64,000 nt of DNA from Bacillota bacterium (GTDB lineage: Bacteria > Armatimonadota > HRBIN16). Shown one piece after another: positions 33,851 through 43,295 of this stretch. The position numbers and the translations under genes are program-made. Position 1 is the first letter of the stretch. Each line of letters opens with the position of its first letter. The DNA lies in assembly GCA_023511455.1 (NCBI GenBank), contig JAIMBJ010000002.1:124001-188000 (forward strand), given 5' to 3'. The notes beneath the pieces were generated by a model. It saw only the letters and a program-made list of their open reading frames with translations, ran no database searches and was not told the origin of the DNA.

Positions 33851-33910
33851 CCTGCCCGGACGCAATGCAGCACCGCAGTGACCCTTCAACCTGCTGGAAC
33901 CCGAAACAGT

Positions 33911-33942
33911 GGGCACTGAGCGACTCTGCTCAGTGCCCTTTA
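33911..33942 (+). terminator. Intrinsic terminator after the STN gene
   Basis: A perfect 11-bp stem (GGGCACTGAGC / GCTCAGTGCCC) with six-nt loop, followed by TTTA, 60 nt after the STN gene stop and before the convergent gene. Confidence 0.7.
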
Positions 33943-33967
33943 CCTGGGAAGTTGCCTGCCTCCGATA

Positions 33968-36361
33968 TCATTCCCTGCTGACCGAAGGCTGGCTGAAGAT
34001 GCTCCTGACAGGCGCAGGCATCGGGTTATCTGCCCCCTTCACCGATCGCCAGATGATCTCGCTGAATAGCAGGTCATCCACGCGGTCCTCCTGGCTTAAA
34101 TCCATTGCCAGCGACTCGCGCCAGCCCCACGCACTGGCAGGGTTCTTTTCGTTCAGGTCTATGCGTGCGGGACGGCATTTGTACGGGGTGAAGTCGGGCC
34201 TGTCGGTGAAGCATCGATACATCGGGGTGGCGGCGGCATCGTACTGGCTCAACGGCTCCAGTCCCAGAATCAGCTCCATCGTGCGCAACATGGAGCAGGT
34301 GGTGTAGAGGGTGCTGTCCACGCTGCGCCGCTTCACGTACGGCGAGATAACCAGAGCAGGACTGCGGTGCGCGTCCACATGGTCGGGACCGTTTTGCGCG
34401 TCGTCCTCCAGCACGAAGATTGCCATCTCCTTCCAGTAGCGGCTGCGCGTCAGCGCCTCCACCAGCGTGCCCAGCGCAAGGTCGTTCTCGGCGACCATCG
34501 CGCGGGGGGTCGGCTTGCCCGGGCGGGTGCCCCAGGTGTGGTCGTTGGGCAGACGCATGATGATGAAGCGCGGCAGGTCGCCGTTCTTCTCATACTCGCG
34601 GAACTCGGTCAGGAACTGTTCCACGCGCTGCATGTCGGGAATGTCCAGATTATACGGGCTGAAGATGGGGCTGAAATGCCCTTCCAAGGAGGGCACGGTC
34701 GCTTTCAGCGAGCCATCAGGGCTCTGCGTGACGAACTCCGCATAGGAGCGATAACTGACGCCCGCCCGCTTGCACGCATCCCAGATGAAGCCTGCATCGG
34801 GATAGGCGATGGGGTTGGTGCCCTCGTAATCGTAGCCGTGCCCGTGCCCGCCGTAGCCGTAGGGCCATATTTTCTCCACATAGTCGGTGGCGTAGGCGGC
34901 GGTAGACCAGTTGTGCCCATCCGCTGAAACCTCAGCATCTACATAGAAGTTATCCAGCAGCACAAATTCCCTTGCGAGCGCGTGGTGATTCGGGGTTACC
35001 TCCTCCCCGAAGATACACAGGTTGGGGTCGCCGTTCCCCTCCTTCATGTCTCCAAACACCTGGTCGTAGGTGCGGTTTTCCTTGATGATATAGATGACGT
35101 ACTTGATGGGGCTGGGGTCTCCTCTCTTTGCAGGGATGACCTTCGGCAGCTTGGAGGGCGCGCGGGTGAGCAGACTGTCCTTGTAAGGCATCAGCTCGCG
35201 CACGCGCTGCGTGTACCGGCGCAGGGTCGCGTTGTCGGGTACAGGAACGGACTGCACCGTGCTCCGCAGGATGCTGCCGATGTACTCGCGCTGCGGATTG
35301 GCTTTGGGAGTGAACCCTTTGGAGTTCAGCACGTAGAGCATACTGTTGTCCGGGGCGACACGCACGGCTGCCGGATACCATCCCGCCGGAATAAAGCCCA
35401 GCACTCGGCTTTCTTCGCCGGACACGTCTACCACCGCCACGCTGTAGTTGTCCGCGTTCGCCACGTAAAGACGCTTTCCGTCCGGGGAAAGCGCCACACT
35501 GTTGGGTGTGGAGCCTGCGGGTGCGCGGGGCGATAACGCCACGTTCACCTGCTCCACCGCCTTTCGCTGCACCATGTCCACCACCGTCACGGTGTTGTTA
35601 TTGGCGCACGCCACATACAACCGCTGACCGTCCGGACTGAAGGTCATCTCGTTGGGATGGGTTCCTGTGGTGACTTGTGCGATGGTTTGCCATGTGCTCG
35701 TATCGAACAGTTGCACTGAAGCCATTCCCCATCGGCTCACCGCCAGCAATCTGCCATCGGGCGAAACGGCAACCCCATACGGCGAGCCTTCCACACTCAA
35801 TTTGCGCAGTAGCTTGCGCTCTTGCAGGTCGATCACCGCCACGCCGTTGCCTTTCATGAGCGCAGCATACAATAGCCTGCCGTCGGGGCTGGTGGCTACC
35901 TGCGCCACAAACTGCGTGGCTGTCTCGCCATCCGCTTTCACGGGGATGTTTCCGTCCTCGCTGAGCCGGGCGATACCCACCCGGAACACCCGCACCACGT
36001 CGTCCGAGCCGCCCGAGACGTAGAGCCGACGTCCGTCGCTGCTAAAACAGATGCCCACCCAGCCCTTCGCGATGGGCAGCTGGTGCAGGATGCGCTGTCC
36101 TGGTGCGTCTAGAAGCATCACCGAGTGTTTGGGCACGCCGCAGTGCAACACCGCCAGACGCGCCCCGTTTGGCGACAGCGCCATGCCCAGTGCGCCCACG
36201 TCTATCTCCAGCTGTTCCCCTGCGGGCTGAATACGCCAGCCATTGGGCAGCAGCACTTCGCCTGAGGACTTAACCGCAGGCAGGTCCACACCGGGGTTTG
36301 CCCATACGGCAACCGCCAGCAGCGCGAGCGGTAGCAACGTCCATCTTCTGACCCTTTGCAT
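33968..36361 (-). CDS. Exported YncE-like beta-propeller / phosphoesterase fusion
   Basis: 797 residues with a signal peptide (1-21). Residues ~50-370 contain repeated S-P-D-G-R-R/K-L-Y-V units of a seven-bladed YVTN/YncE propeller. Residues ~415-770 are an alkaline-phosphatase-superfamily phosphoesterase: I-K-Y-V-I-Y-I-I-K-E-N-R-T-Y-D-Q-V-F-G-D near 418, D-N-F-Y-V-D-A-E-V-S-A-D-G-H-N-W-S near 480, D-D-A-Q-N-G-P-D-H-V-D-A-H-R near 680 (metal ligands). The domain order is that of bifunctional YncE/alkaline phosphatase proteins. The substrate is unknown. CAGGAGG lies before the ATG. Confidence 0.9.
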   Translation of the reverse strand: MQRVRRWTLLPLALLAVAVWANPGVDLPAVKSSGEVLLPNGWRIQPAGEQLEIDVGALGMALSPNGARLAVLHCGVPKHSVMLLDAPGQRILHQLPIAKGWVGICFSSDGRRLYVSGGSDDVVRVFRVGIARLSEDGNIPVKADGETATQFVAQVATSPDGRLLYAALMKGNGVAVIDLQERKLLRKLSVEGSPYGVAVSPDGRLLAVSRWGMASVQLFDTSTWQTIAQVTTGTHPNEMTFSPDGQRLYVACANNNTVTVVDMVQRKAVEQVNVALSPRAPAGSTPNSVALSPDGKRLYVANADNYSVAVVDVSGEESRVLGFIPAGWYPAAVRVAPDNSMLYVLNSKGFTPKANPQREYIGSILRSTVQSVPVPDNATLRRYTQRVRELMPYKDSLLTRAPSKLPKVIPAKRGDPSPIKYVIYIIKENRTYDQVFGDMKEGNGDPNLCIFGEEVTPNHHALAREFVLLDNFYVDAEVSADGHNWSTAAYATDYVEKIWPYGYGGHGHGYDYEGTNPIAYPDAGFIWDACKRAGVSYRSYAEFVTQSPDGSLKATVPSLEGHFSPIFSPYNLDIPDMQRVEQFLTEFREYEKNGDLPRFIIMRLPNDHTWGTRPGKPTPRAMVAENDLALGTLVEALTRSRYWKEMAIFVLEDDAQNGPDHVDAHRSPALVISPYVKRRSVDSTLYTTCSMLRTMELILGLEPLSQYDAAATPMYRCFTDRPDFTPYKCRPARIDLNEKNPASAWGWRESLAMDLSQEDRVDDLLFSEIIWRSVKGADNPMPAPVRSIFSQPSVSRE

Positions 36362-36444
36362 CTCATGCCTCCTGTCTCTTCATCTGGTCGTAGCAAGGGT
36401 GAAAATCTTCTCCGGTTTACTCATGGATACATTCGCCAGAGAAG

Positions 36445-36472
36445 AAAAAAGCCTTTCCTTCGCGGGAAAGGC
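36445..36472 (-). terminator. Intrinsic terminator after the second pseudopilin gene
   Basis: An 8-bp stem (GCCTTTCC / GGAAAGGC) with six-nt loop, followed on the minus strand by TTTTTT. It ends transcription from 36506-37378. Confidence 0.8.
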
Positions 36473-36505
36473 TAAACAGGTAACTCATGGAGGGCTTAAC
36501 GATGG

Positions 36506-37378
36506 CTAATCTTCCTCTATGGTGAACCGGAACATCAAGTTGTTATACTCCCGTCCGTTCCATACCACCGTGCGGCTGGCGCCGAGGTAATCCAGACGCA
36601 CTGCCTTGGCATGACCGTCACACCAAACCACGTTCGTTAACTTCATGTGCCTTCCCAGAATGGCTCCGTTGTTGCGGCGGTTAATCAACGCGGGGAACGG
36701 GAAGGTCTCATGCGGTGTGGTGGGCTGTGGGTCGTCCAGGCTGGCGCGATAGAAGTCGGCACTCTGTCCATAACCCTGCACTTCCGCGTAAAGCACCGTA
36801 TCGGCGGGCACGACGATGGCTGCCATCGGTTGGTTGTTGGGCGGAGTGAACGGGTCGTTGCTCGCGTAATACATATTGTTGATGGCGTAGCTTCCGAACC
36901 GTCGCCCGATGTTCGTGGTACCAAAGGGGTCTCCGCAGTCCGCTTCACGGAACACCTGCGACCCGTCGGGCGAGTAGGGCTGGAAGACGTATCGGCGGTT
37001 CTCCATCAGGGTGTGGGGCTGACCAGTCCAAAGGGTGCCGCTGATGGGCGCGAACGGGTCACTCGGACAGTTGAAAATCTGCAGGTTCTTCACATAGGGC
37101 TGAAGCACATCCATCCACCGAGGGCTCGAGCAGTTCACGAAGTGCGGACCTTCCAACACGCGGGGCGGGTCCGCGTAGGCGTTTCGCGGAAGCACCTCGT
37201 CGTAGTCCTGCGCATACATCATCGACGCAGTGCCCAACTGCTTCAAGTTGCTCAAACAGCTGGCTTGTCGCGCCTTGTCGCGCGCCTGCGAGAAGACCGG
37301 GAAGAGAATGGCTGCGAGTATCGCGATAATCGCGATGACCACCAGCAGCTCGATGAGCGTGAAAGCGTGCCGTCTCAT
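36506..37378 (-). CDS. Prepilin-type pseudopilin with H-x9-DG motif
   Basis: 290 residues from ATG 37378, preceded by AAGGAGGT. Leader [22 protein letters not shown], nearly identical to the pseudopilin at 23564-24259, with the mature Phe-Thr-Leu-Ile-Glu. The C-terminal [12 protein letters not shown] gives H-x9-DG. Between them lies a variable domain with several Cys and Y-A-Q-D-Y-D-E. Single-gene unit ended by a terminator. Likely a surface fibre or secretion pseudopilin. Confidence 0.9.
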   Translation of the reverse strand: MRRHAFTLIELLVVIAIIAILAAILFPVFSQARDKARQASCLSNLKQLGTASMMYAQDYDEVLPRNAYADPPRVLEGPHFVNCSSPRWMDVLQPYVKNLQIFNCPSDPFAPISGTLWTGQPHTLMENRRYVFQPYSPDGSQVFREADCGDPFGTTNIGRRFGSYAINNMYYASNDPFTPPNNQPMAAIVVPADTVLYAEVQGYGQSADFYRASLDDPQPTTPHETFPFPALINRRNNGAILGRHMKLTNVVWCDGHAKAVRLDYLGASRTVVWNGREYNNLMFRFTIEED

Positions 37379-37718
37379 AACGACCTCCTTGCCGAAGTTT
37401 TCACGCTCATTGTACATGGCGGATGTTATCGGAAAGTTATAGACATGTTAAGAATCTGTTGAAATCTGCTATCGGGATGCTGAGCTGCTCTCAAAATGGG
37501 AGCGACGATAACTTCGCTGTCATGCTGCGCGTCTGCAGGGGACGTTTGAGATTCTTCGCGTTGCTCAGAATGACACTGATGACGACACCAATTTGTCATG
37601 CTGAGCGGAAGCGAAGCATCTCGTTGCTGCTCTCCAACGCTCCCTCAGATTCTTCGCGTTGCTCCGAATGACACTGATGACGACACCAATTTGTCATGCT
37701 GAGCGGAAGCGAAGCATC
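37379..37718. other. Intergenic region with palindromic repeats, no gene
   Basis: 340 bases between two minus-strand genes. It holds the ribosome site and leader of the pseudopilin gene at its left end and two copies of a 74-bp palindromic repeat on the right. No credible coding frame. Confidence 0.7.
37549..37622. repeat. 74-bp palindromic repeat, copy 1
   Basis: Begins AGATTCTTCGCGTTGCTC and ends AAGCGAAGCATCTC. Its two arms are imperfect reverse complements of about 26 nt each with a loop near 37575-37593, so the transcript folds into a long hairpin. The copy at 37647-37720 differs at one base in my reading. Confidence 0.85.
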
Positions 37719-37720
37719 TC
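37647..37720. repeat. 74-bp palindromic repeat, copy 2, overlapping a stop codon
   Basis: Same element as 37549-37622, 98 bp further on. Its last two bases form part of the TGA stop codon of the minus-strand gene at 37719-42050. Confidence 0.85.
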
Positions 37721-40700
37721 AGTGCCCCAAAAGAGATCCCTCGCTCCGATCGGAAGCACAGTGATGGCGACCCTGGAACGGGCGCGACTCGGCAGACACC
37801 AGCGCATAGTTCGCCTCCTGGTGACCGTCCCACCTCTGCTTGACCTGCCACATGAAGTGCGCCAGCTTCATGTCGCGGCTGGCGTCCACGAAGCCGTCGT
37901 AGTCCAGGTTCAGCATGGGGATGTTCCCGTAGCGACGGCGCAGCTCGCGCGTGAACGCTGCCACCACGTTGCCCGGCATACAGTTGAACGGGCGCACCGC
38001 CACGATGCCCGCCAGTCCCCGTCGCGCATAGTCCACCGCCTTGCCCAGCGAGCAGATGGCTTCCCCACCGAAGTCGGGATGCACAAACTCCGAGCCCAGC
38101 CGAATCACCTCGTCCGCGCTGATGTCGGGGTAATCTCCCAGTACTTCCTGCACCACCTCCGCCAGCGTGTGCTCCTCGCGCTTTGCCAGACGGTGGTTGA
38201 CCCACGCCGCCAGGAAGTTCACCAGATGCTCGCGGCGAAGGGTATCCAGCCAGCGGTTGCGCTCATTGTGCATGCCGATGCAGTTGGCATAGGCGAAGAA
38301 CTCGGTGGCAGGAGCCAGCCACGCCTCGCCGCCCAGCGCCTCGATGCGGCGTATCACGTTCTGGTTCGCGCCCTCATGGATGCGCACATAGAACTCGCCC
38401 ACCACGCCGATAAGCGGTCGCCGCTCCTCGCGCTTGGGCAGTTGCTGAAACTCCTCTCGCGCCTGCGACAACAGCTCCTGCAGCGGCTGCAGATGCCTCG
38501 TGGTGAACAACGAGCGGATGGCGTGCCAGCCTTCCTGCACGCGCCGCTGGTGTTCGGGCAGCATCTCGCAGATGGCGTCCAGATGCTTCAGGTAGATCGC
38601 GTCTGCATCCGCAGGGTTCAGGCAATAGGGTCGCGTGCGGTGGAGCATCCGCTGCAGCAGGTCATGCGCCACCAGAGCGTCCCACACCACCATCGCGAAC
38701 AGCGTGCCCAGGCCGTCCTCTTCGTCTCCCGTGCCCAGCGTCACCATGTCCACCGTGTGCAATCCCATCTTCTCCAGGATGCGCTTTTGCAGGATATGGT
38801 ACATCCCGAAGCGGCAGGGTCCGTCGCTGCTGCCCATGAAGAACGCCTCGCGCTCGGGGTCGAAGTCGGGCTGATGCACGCGATACAGGATGTCCTCGGT
38901 GGTGATGAAGGCGGGCAGGCAGACGTCCTCCGTAATCGCCACTCGCGCCAGGCGCAGCGCGGGGTCGGGTGAGCGGGGGATAATCTCTGCGTCCACGCCA
39001 CACGCGCGCAGCGCAGCAGCGATGACCTTCGCCCCCTCTGAAGCGTACGGCACCCATACCTTGCGCCCTCGCGCCCTCTGTGGGCTGATGGACGCGGTGC
39101 GAATCACGGGCGTCTCCACCACCTGTTTGCGCGAGCGCACCGTGTCCGCGAAAGCCTCCAGGCGCGTGATGATTCCCGCGTCGGCGGTGTGTTCGTCGAT
39201 CTGCAGGATGCAACATGGCTCGTTCAATTCGTCCTTGAAAAAGGGGTTGGCGAACGAGTCGGGCCCACAGCCGAAGTAGGTTAGCACCACCGCCCGCAGG
39301 TTGGGGTTCTCGCGCACAAGGCGTGCTACCGCCAGCTTGCGCTGTATCTGGCGCGGGTTCACATCGCGCCACGAGTCGCAGATGTGCACTTCATTGATGG
39401 GCAGGAAGTCCTGCGGGATGGGCAGGATGCCCATATCGCGTATCTTCTTGCCGATGTTGGTGTTCACGCTCTCGTCGTACAGCACGTACTGCCTGCCCAC
39501 CACCACGAACGCCGTTTCTTGAGGGGAAAGCGAGTCCAGAATCTCCAGCCCACGTTGCTTCTGCCACTCGCGGAACCGCTGCAGGACATCCAGCCCGACC
39601 TCCAGCGCACGCCGCGCCTCTTTCGCGCTTTTGCCCAGCTCCTTTGCCACCTGCGTGAACACCCGCTGCAAGTGCCGCTTGCCCCGCTGGAAGTGCAGGC
39701 GCGGCGCGAGATACTTCACGCCCTTCTCGCCGACCCTGCAGTAGGTCGCCAGCAGTTCAGGCAGAACCTGCAAGTAGGGGCAGGTGAGCGATTTGCGGAT
39801 GTGCGGGTCGGGCTGTTCGGCAGAGATGACGCCGGGCACGAACAGGATGTCCACGCCTTTCGCCAGCAGGTTCAGTACGTGCCCGTGCGCCGCCTTCATG
39901 GGAAAGCAAAGCTCACTGTGCGCCGTCGCCAGCCCCTGATGCACGATGTAGCGGTTGGGTTTGTCGGATGGCACCACCTCGAAGCCCAGCTCGGTAAAGA
40001 AGGCTTTGTACAGCGGGAAGTACTCGTGGAACATGCCCACCCGCGGGATGCCGATACGGGGTGCGCCTTCGGGAGCCTTCTTATCGTAGACGCCAAACAG
40101 CATCTGCTCGCGCTCGGCGAACAGGTCGGGCAGCTGGCGCGTGGAGCGAGTACGGTTCTCTGCGCCGAACCGCTCGCAACGGTCGTTGTAAAAGAACTTG
40201 CGTCCGCCGGGTATCTGGAAGGTGATGACATCGCACTGGTTCGCGCAGGCGTGACACTCAAAGGAGCCAATCTGATAACGCCCCTCCGCCACCTGCTCGA
40301 ATCCCCGGAAGTGCGACTCGGCAGGAGCCTCCAGCAGTGCCAGCCGCGCCACGCCAATCGCTCCCGTCAGGTGCGGGTAAGGCGGCACCAGTATCTTCTT
40401 GCCCAGCACGGTTTCGAACGCCGCCACCATGCCTTTGTTGAACGCCACCGCGCCTTGAAACGCCACTCTCTCGCCGATGGGTCTGCCCCCCACGTTCTTG
40501 CTGAGGTAGTTATGCACCGCTGCCAGACATACCGCCGCACACAGGTCTTCCACCGGCACGCCTACCTGCTGGAAGTAGACCATCGCGCTCTCGGTGAACA
40601 CGGTGCAGGTCCAGTCCATATGCGGAGGGTTCGTCGCCTTCAGCGCGCGTTCACCGAACTCCTGAATGGGGATGCCCAGCTTCGCCGCCTGCTTCTCCAG

Positions 40701-42050
40701 AAACGCCCCGCATCCCGCTGCGCACGCCTTGTTCATCTCGTAGTCCACAATCACATCGCCGTCCAGGCGGATATACTTCGAATCCTGCCCGCCGATTTCA
40801 AGGATGGTATCGATGTCGGGCAGGAAGGCGCGGGTTCCGCTCGCCTGGGCGGTGATTTCGTTTCGTATCAGGTCTGCCCCGATGAAGTCGCCCGTGAGAT
40901 ACCGCCCTGAACCCGTAGTCGCTGCCACCACCTTGCTAATGCGATAGCCTTTTTCCTGAATCTGCCGGTGAATCTTCGAGATGGTGTCCCGCACGGCGGA
41001 CAGCGGGTCGCCATCGGTACGACGGTAGTAGCTGGCAAGCACCACGATTTGTCCATCCCGCTCGGTGACCAGTGCGGCTTTGGTGGAGACCGAGCCGATG
41101 TCTACCCCCAGCGCGGCAACCGGTATCTCGCCGTGCAGACCATCTCGCGCCGCCGGCTGAAGGACTTCCGAGCGTTCGAAACGCAACGCGCCTGCACTGG
41201 CGTACGTCACCGGGCGCACTACTTGCTCCTCCAGCAGGCGGACGGCTTCGCGCAGGTTCACCCTCTGCGTAGCGCACAGCGCAGCACCCAACGCGCCCAG
41301 CTCACGCGCGTATTCGGGAACCAGCAGCCGCTCTACGCCCAGCTCCTGCTGCAGGAAGCGCACCATGGCGGGGTTCTGGGATACCCCTCCGACGAACGCC
41401 ACTTCTGGCTGAATGTCTTTACTGCGGGCGATGCGGTTGCAGAAGTTGCGACATATCGCCTGATGGATGCCTGCGGCGATGCGCTCGCGTGGGGTGCCCT
41501 TCTGATACAGGTGAACGATGTCCGACTCGGTGAACACACTGCACCGCCCCGACAGGGAGGCGGGTTTCTCGGTGTGCAACGCCACCTGCGCAAACTCTTC
41601 GATGCCGGCGAAGTTCAGCCGCGCTGCCATATGCTCCAAAAACGCGCCTGCGCCCGCCGCACACCGGTCGCCCATATCGCAATCGGAAAGAATCAGCCTC
41701 CCCGACCTCTCATCCACCTCGAACAACAGCAGCTTCTGACACTCTCTGCCCATTTCGATCAACGTGCGCACCTGTGGCAGGAAGCGATTCACCGCTGTCG
41801 TGAGGGCTACCGGTTCGTCGACAGCCTCCGCACCAATGGCTTGCGCCACAGATACGCCGCCCGAACCCGTTAGCGCAAGAAGCACCTCTTCACCCGGAAG
41901 GGCTTGCAACAGCTCTTCGAACAGCTCTTTAGCGCGTGATAGAGGACGTGCCTGTACGCGGCGAATGGGCAACCGCTGCAGGGAACCATCCGGAAGGAAA
42001 ACCACAGCCTTGACCGTATCAGAGCCGATGTCCAACCCCAGGCGAACCAT
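37719..42050 (-). CDS. Giant 2-hydroxyacyl-CoA dehydratase activase-type protein (BadF/HgdC + DUF2229 + dehydratase-like)
   Basis: 1443 residues from ATG 42050 (GGGAG about 10 nt upstream; an ATG at 42080 is in frame without a ribosome site). Two consecutive BadF/BcrA/HgdC ATPase domains: L-D-I-G-S-D-T-V-K-A near residue 5 and V-D-I-G-S-V-S-T-K-A near 315. Each has a C-A-A-G-x-G-A-F-L cysteine motif (near 150 and 440) that would ligate the bridging [4Fe-4S] cluster. A DUF2229 activase-associated domain follows (~640-860), then an HgdB-like dehydratase region (~900-1380) with several Cys. The protein would use ATP to deliver low-potential electrons. The last ~20 residues look unrelated to the family and border a repeat. 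Confidence 0.88.
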   Translation of the reverse strand: MVRLGLDIGSDTVKAVVFLPDGSLQRLPIRRVQARPLSRAKELFEELLQALPGEEVLLALTGSGGVSVAQAIGAEAVDEPVALTTAVNRFLPQVRTLIEMGRECQKLLLFEVDERSGRLILSDCDMGDRCAAGAGAFLEHMAARLNFAGIEEFAQVALHTEKPASLSGRCSVFTESDIVHLYQKGTPRERIAAGIHQAICRNFCNRIARSKDIQPEVAFVGGVSQNPAMVRFLQQELGVERLLVPEYARELGALGAALCATQRVNLREAVRLLEEQVVRPVTYASAGALRFERSEVLQPAARDGLHGEIPVAALGVDIGSVSTKAALVTERDGQIVVLASYYRRTDGDPLSAVRDTISKIHRQIQEKGYRISKVVAATTGSGRYLTGDFIGADLIRNEITAQASGTRAFLPDIDTILEIGGQDSKYIRLDGDVIVDYEMNKACAAGCGAFLEKQAAKLGIPIQEFGERALKATNPPHMDWTCTVFTESAMVYFQQVGVPVEDLCAAVCLAAVHNYLSKNVGGRPIGERVAFQGAVAFNKGMVAAFETVLGKKILVPPYPHLTGAIGVARLALLEAPAESHFRGFEQVAEGRYQIGSFECHACANQCDVITFQIPGGRKFFYNDRCERFGAENRTRSTRQLPDLFAEREQMLFGVYDKKAPEGAPRIGIPRVGMFHEYFPLYKAFFTELGFEVVPSDKPNRYIVHQGLATAHSELCFPMKAAHGHVLNLLAKGVDILFVPGVISAEQPDPHIRKSLTCPYLQVLPELLATYCRVGEKGVKYLAPRLHFQRGKRHLQRVFTQVAKELGKSAKEARRALEVGLDVLQRFREWQKQRGLEILDSLSPQETAFVVVGRQYVLYDESVNTNIGKKIRDMGILPIPQDFLPINEVHICDSWRDVNPRQIQRKLAVARLVRENPNLRAVVLTYFGCGPDSFANPFFKDELNEPCCILQIDEHTADAGIITRLEAFADTVRSRKQVVETPVIRTASISPQRARGRKVWVPYASEGAKVIAAALRACGVDAEIIPRSPDPALRLARVAITEDVCLPAFITTEDILYRVHQPDFDPEREAFFMGSSDGPCRFGMYHILQKRILEKMGLHTVDMVTLGTGDEEDGLGTLFAMVVWDALVAHDLLQRMLHRTRPYCLNPADADAIYLKHLDAICEMLPEHQRRVQEGWHAIRSLFTTRHLQPLQELLSQAREEFQQLPKREERRPLIGVVGEFYVRIHEGANQNVIRRIEALGGEAWLAPATEFFAYANCIGMHNERNRWLDTLRREHLVNFLAAWVNHRLAKREEHTLAEVVQEVLGDYPDISADEVIRLGSEFVHPDFGGEAICSLGKAVDYARRGLAGIVAVRPFNCMPGNVVAAFTRELRRRYGNIPMLNLDYDGFVDASRDMKLAHFMWQVKQRWDGHQEANYALVSAESRPFQGRHHCASDRSEGSLLGH

Positions 42051-42105
42051 CTGTTCACATCTCCCTTCGAGGTCACTCATCGGTGTGACTTTATTAACTA
42101 TACTA

Positions 42106-42134
42106 AGTATATCACAAACCGGACAGACCTACAA
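42106..42134 (-). promoter_or_regulatory. Promoter of the activase gene
   Basis: On the minus strand: TTGTAG (plus-strand 42129-42134), 17-nt spacer, TATACT (42106-42111). The region is AT-rich, with TAGTATA following. Confidence 0.55.
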
Positions 42135-42184
42135 GGTGGAAAACTGTCTGTGGGGAATGGTCGCACTTTGTGTCGCTTCTCAGG

Positions 42185-42190
42185 TAAGAT
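42185..42190 (+). promoter_or_regulatory. -10-like hexamer 10 nt before the MBL-hydrolase start
   Basis: TAAGAT lies exactly 10 nt before the ATG at 42201. I see no good -35 hexamer at the expected distance, so this is weaker than the murJ case. Confidence 0.35.
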
Positions 42191-42200
42191 ATTGCTTGCT

Positions 42201-42974
42201 ATGGAGAGAGGAAGGGTACTGGTGCTGGGTAGCGGCACGTCGCATGGCGTGCCGATGATTGGGTGCGACTGTGCGGTATGTCAATCTTCCAACCCGCGCA
42301 ACCAGAGGGCGCGTCCGTGCATCCTGCTGGAGCTGCCGGAGGGCAACGTGCTGGTCGACACCCCTCCGGAGCTGCGCCTGCAATGCATTCGATTCGGGGT
42401 AGAGCGGATTGACGCTGTACTCTACACGCACGCCCATGCCGACCATCTGTTCGGGCTGGACGACATCCGCCGCTTCAATGAGCTGCAGGGACGCGCCATG
42501 CCCGTCTATGCCGAGCGGGAGGTGCTGGATACCATCCGTCGCGTGTTTGCCTACATCTTTCTGCCCACACCGGCGGCAGGAGGCAAACCGCAGCTGGAGC
42601 TGATGCCCATACACAGCGCATGGACTTTATGTGGTGCGCGCATCGAGCCGCTGCGTGTGTATCACGGACAGCAGCCCATTCTGGCGTTTCGCGTCGGCGG
42701 GTTCGCTTACGTTACAGACGTCTCCACCATCCCGCCCGAAACCGAAGCGCGCCTGCAGGGGCTGGAGTGGCTATTTCTGGACGCCGTGCGTTACGAGCCG
42801 CATCCTACCCACTTCTGTCTGGAAGAAGCGATAGCCGTGGTGCGGCGTTTGCGTCCGCAACGAGCGGCGTTTGTGCATCTTTCTCACGATTACGACCACG
42901 ATGCGGTGAACGCCTCACTGCCACATGGGATGGAGCTCGCCTACGACGGCATGGTGGTCACGTTCTCATTGTAA
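42201..42974 (+). CDS. MBL-fold metallo-hydrolase (PhnP-like)
   Basis: 257 residues. N-terminal G-S-G-T-S-H-G-V-P-M-I-G-C-D-C-A-V-C, a PhnP-like segment with Cys residues that can bind a structural zinc, then the metal motif T-H-A-H-A-D-H near residue 75 and later H-P-T-H-F-C and H-L-S-H-D-Y-D-H. The family contains phosphodiesterases acting on cyclic phosphates; E. coli PhnP is one. The frame is open 51 nt further upstream, but homology begins at M-E-R-G-R-V-L-V. There is no clear ribosome site. Confidence 0.85.
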   Translation: MERGRVLVLGSGTSHGVPMIGCDCAVCQSSNPRNQRARPCILLELPEGNVLVDTPPELRLQCIRFGVERIDAVLYTHAHADHLFGLDDIRRFNELQGRAMPVYAEREVLDTIRRVFAYIFLPTPAAGGKPQLELMPIHSAWTLCGARIEPLRVYHGQQPILAFRVGGFAYVTDVSTIPPETEARLQGLEWLFLDAVRYEPHPTHFCLEEAIAVVRRLRPQRAAFVHLSHDYDHDAVNASLPHGMELAYDGMVVTFSL

Positions 42975-43039
42975 GGCAGGCATTGCGGGCTGGCGCGGCG
43001 AAAAGGATTGCGGGAACATCTGTAGAGGGGGAAAGCAAA

Positions 43040-43294
43040 GTGGAGTTCTTCAGCACGGTGCATTTTATCAGCGGGCATCATTTAGATGTGATTATCGAGG
43101 CGGACAGTCTCGAAGCCGCCGTACGGTGGTGGCAGGAGCAGCTTTCACAGAACAGACCCGTACTGGCTTGGCGAGGCTTCTCACCCAAGCGACCGGTGGT
43201 CATCAACACCGAGAACGTCGCCTATGTGGACAGCATCGAGCGTGCCCGCCCCGAAGCCGAACTGCGCCATCCGACGCCCTTCGGCACGCTGTAG
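43040..43294 (+). CDS. Small protein of unknown function (84 aa)
   Basis: Begins with GTG, with GAGGGGGAAAG at a suitable distance, 65 nt after the MBL-hydrolase stop. The product starts M-E-F-F-S-T-V-H-F-I-S-G-H-H-L-D-V-I-I-E and ends in A-E-L-R-H-P-T-P-F-G-T-L. It has alternating beta/alpha character and no signal or membrane segment. The gene ends one base before the convergent UPF0173 gene. I do not recognise a family. Confidence 0.6.
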   Translation: MEFFSTVHFISGHHLDVIIEADSLEAAVRWWQEQLSQNRPVLAWRGFSPKRPVVINTENVAYVDSIERARPEAELRHPTPFGTL

Positions 43295-43295
43295 T

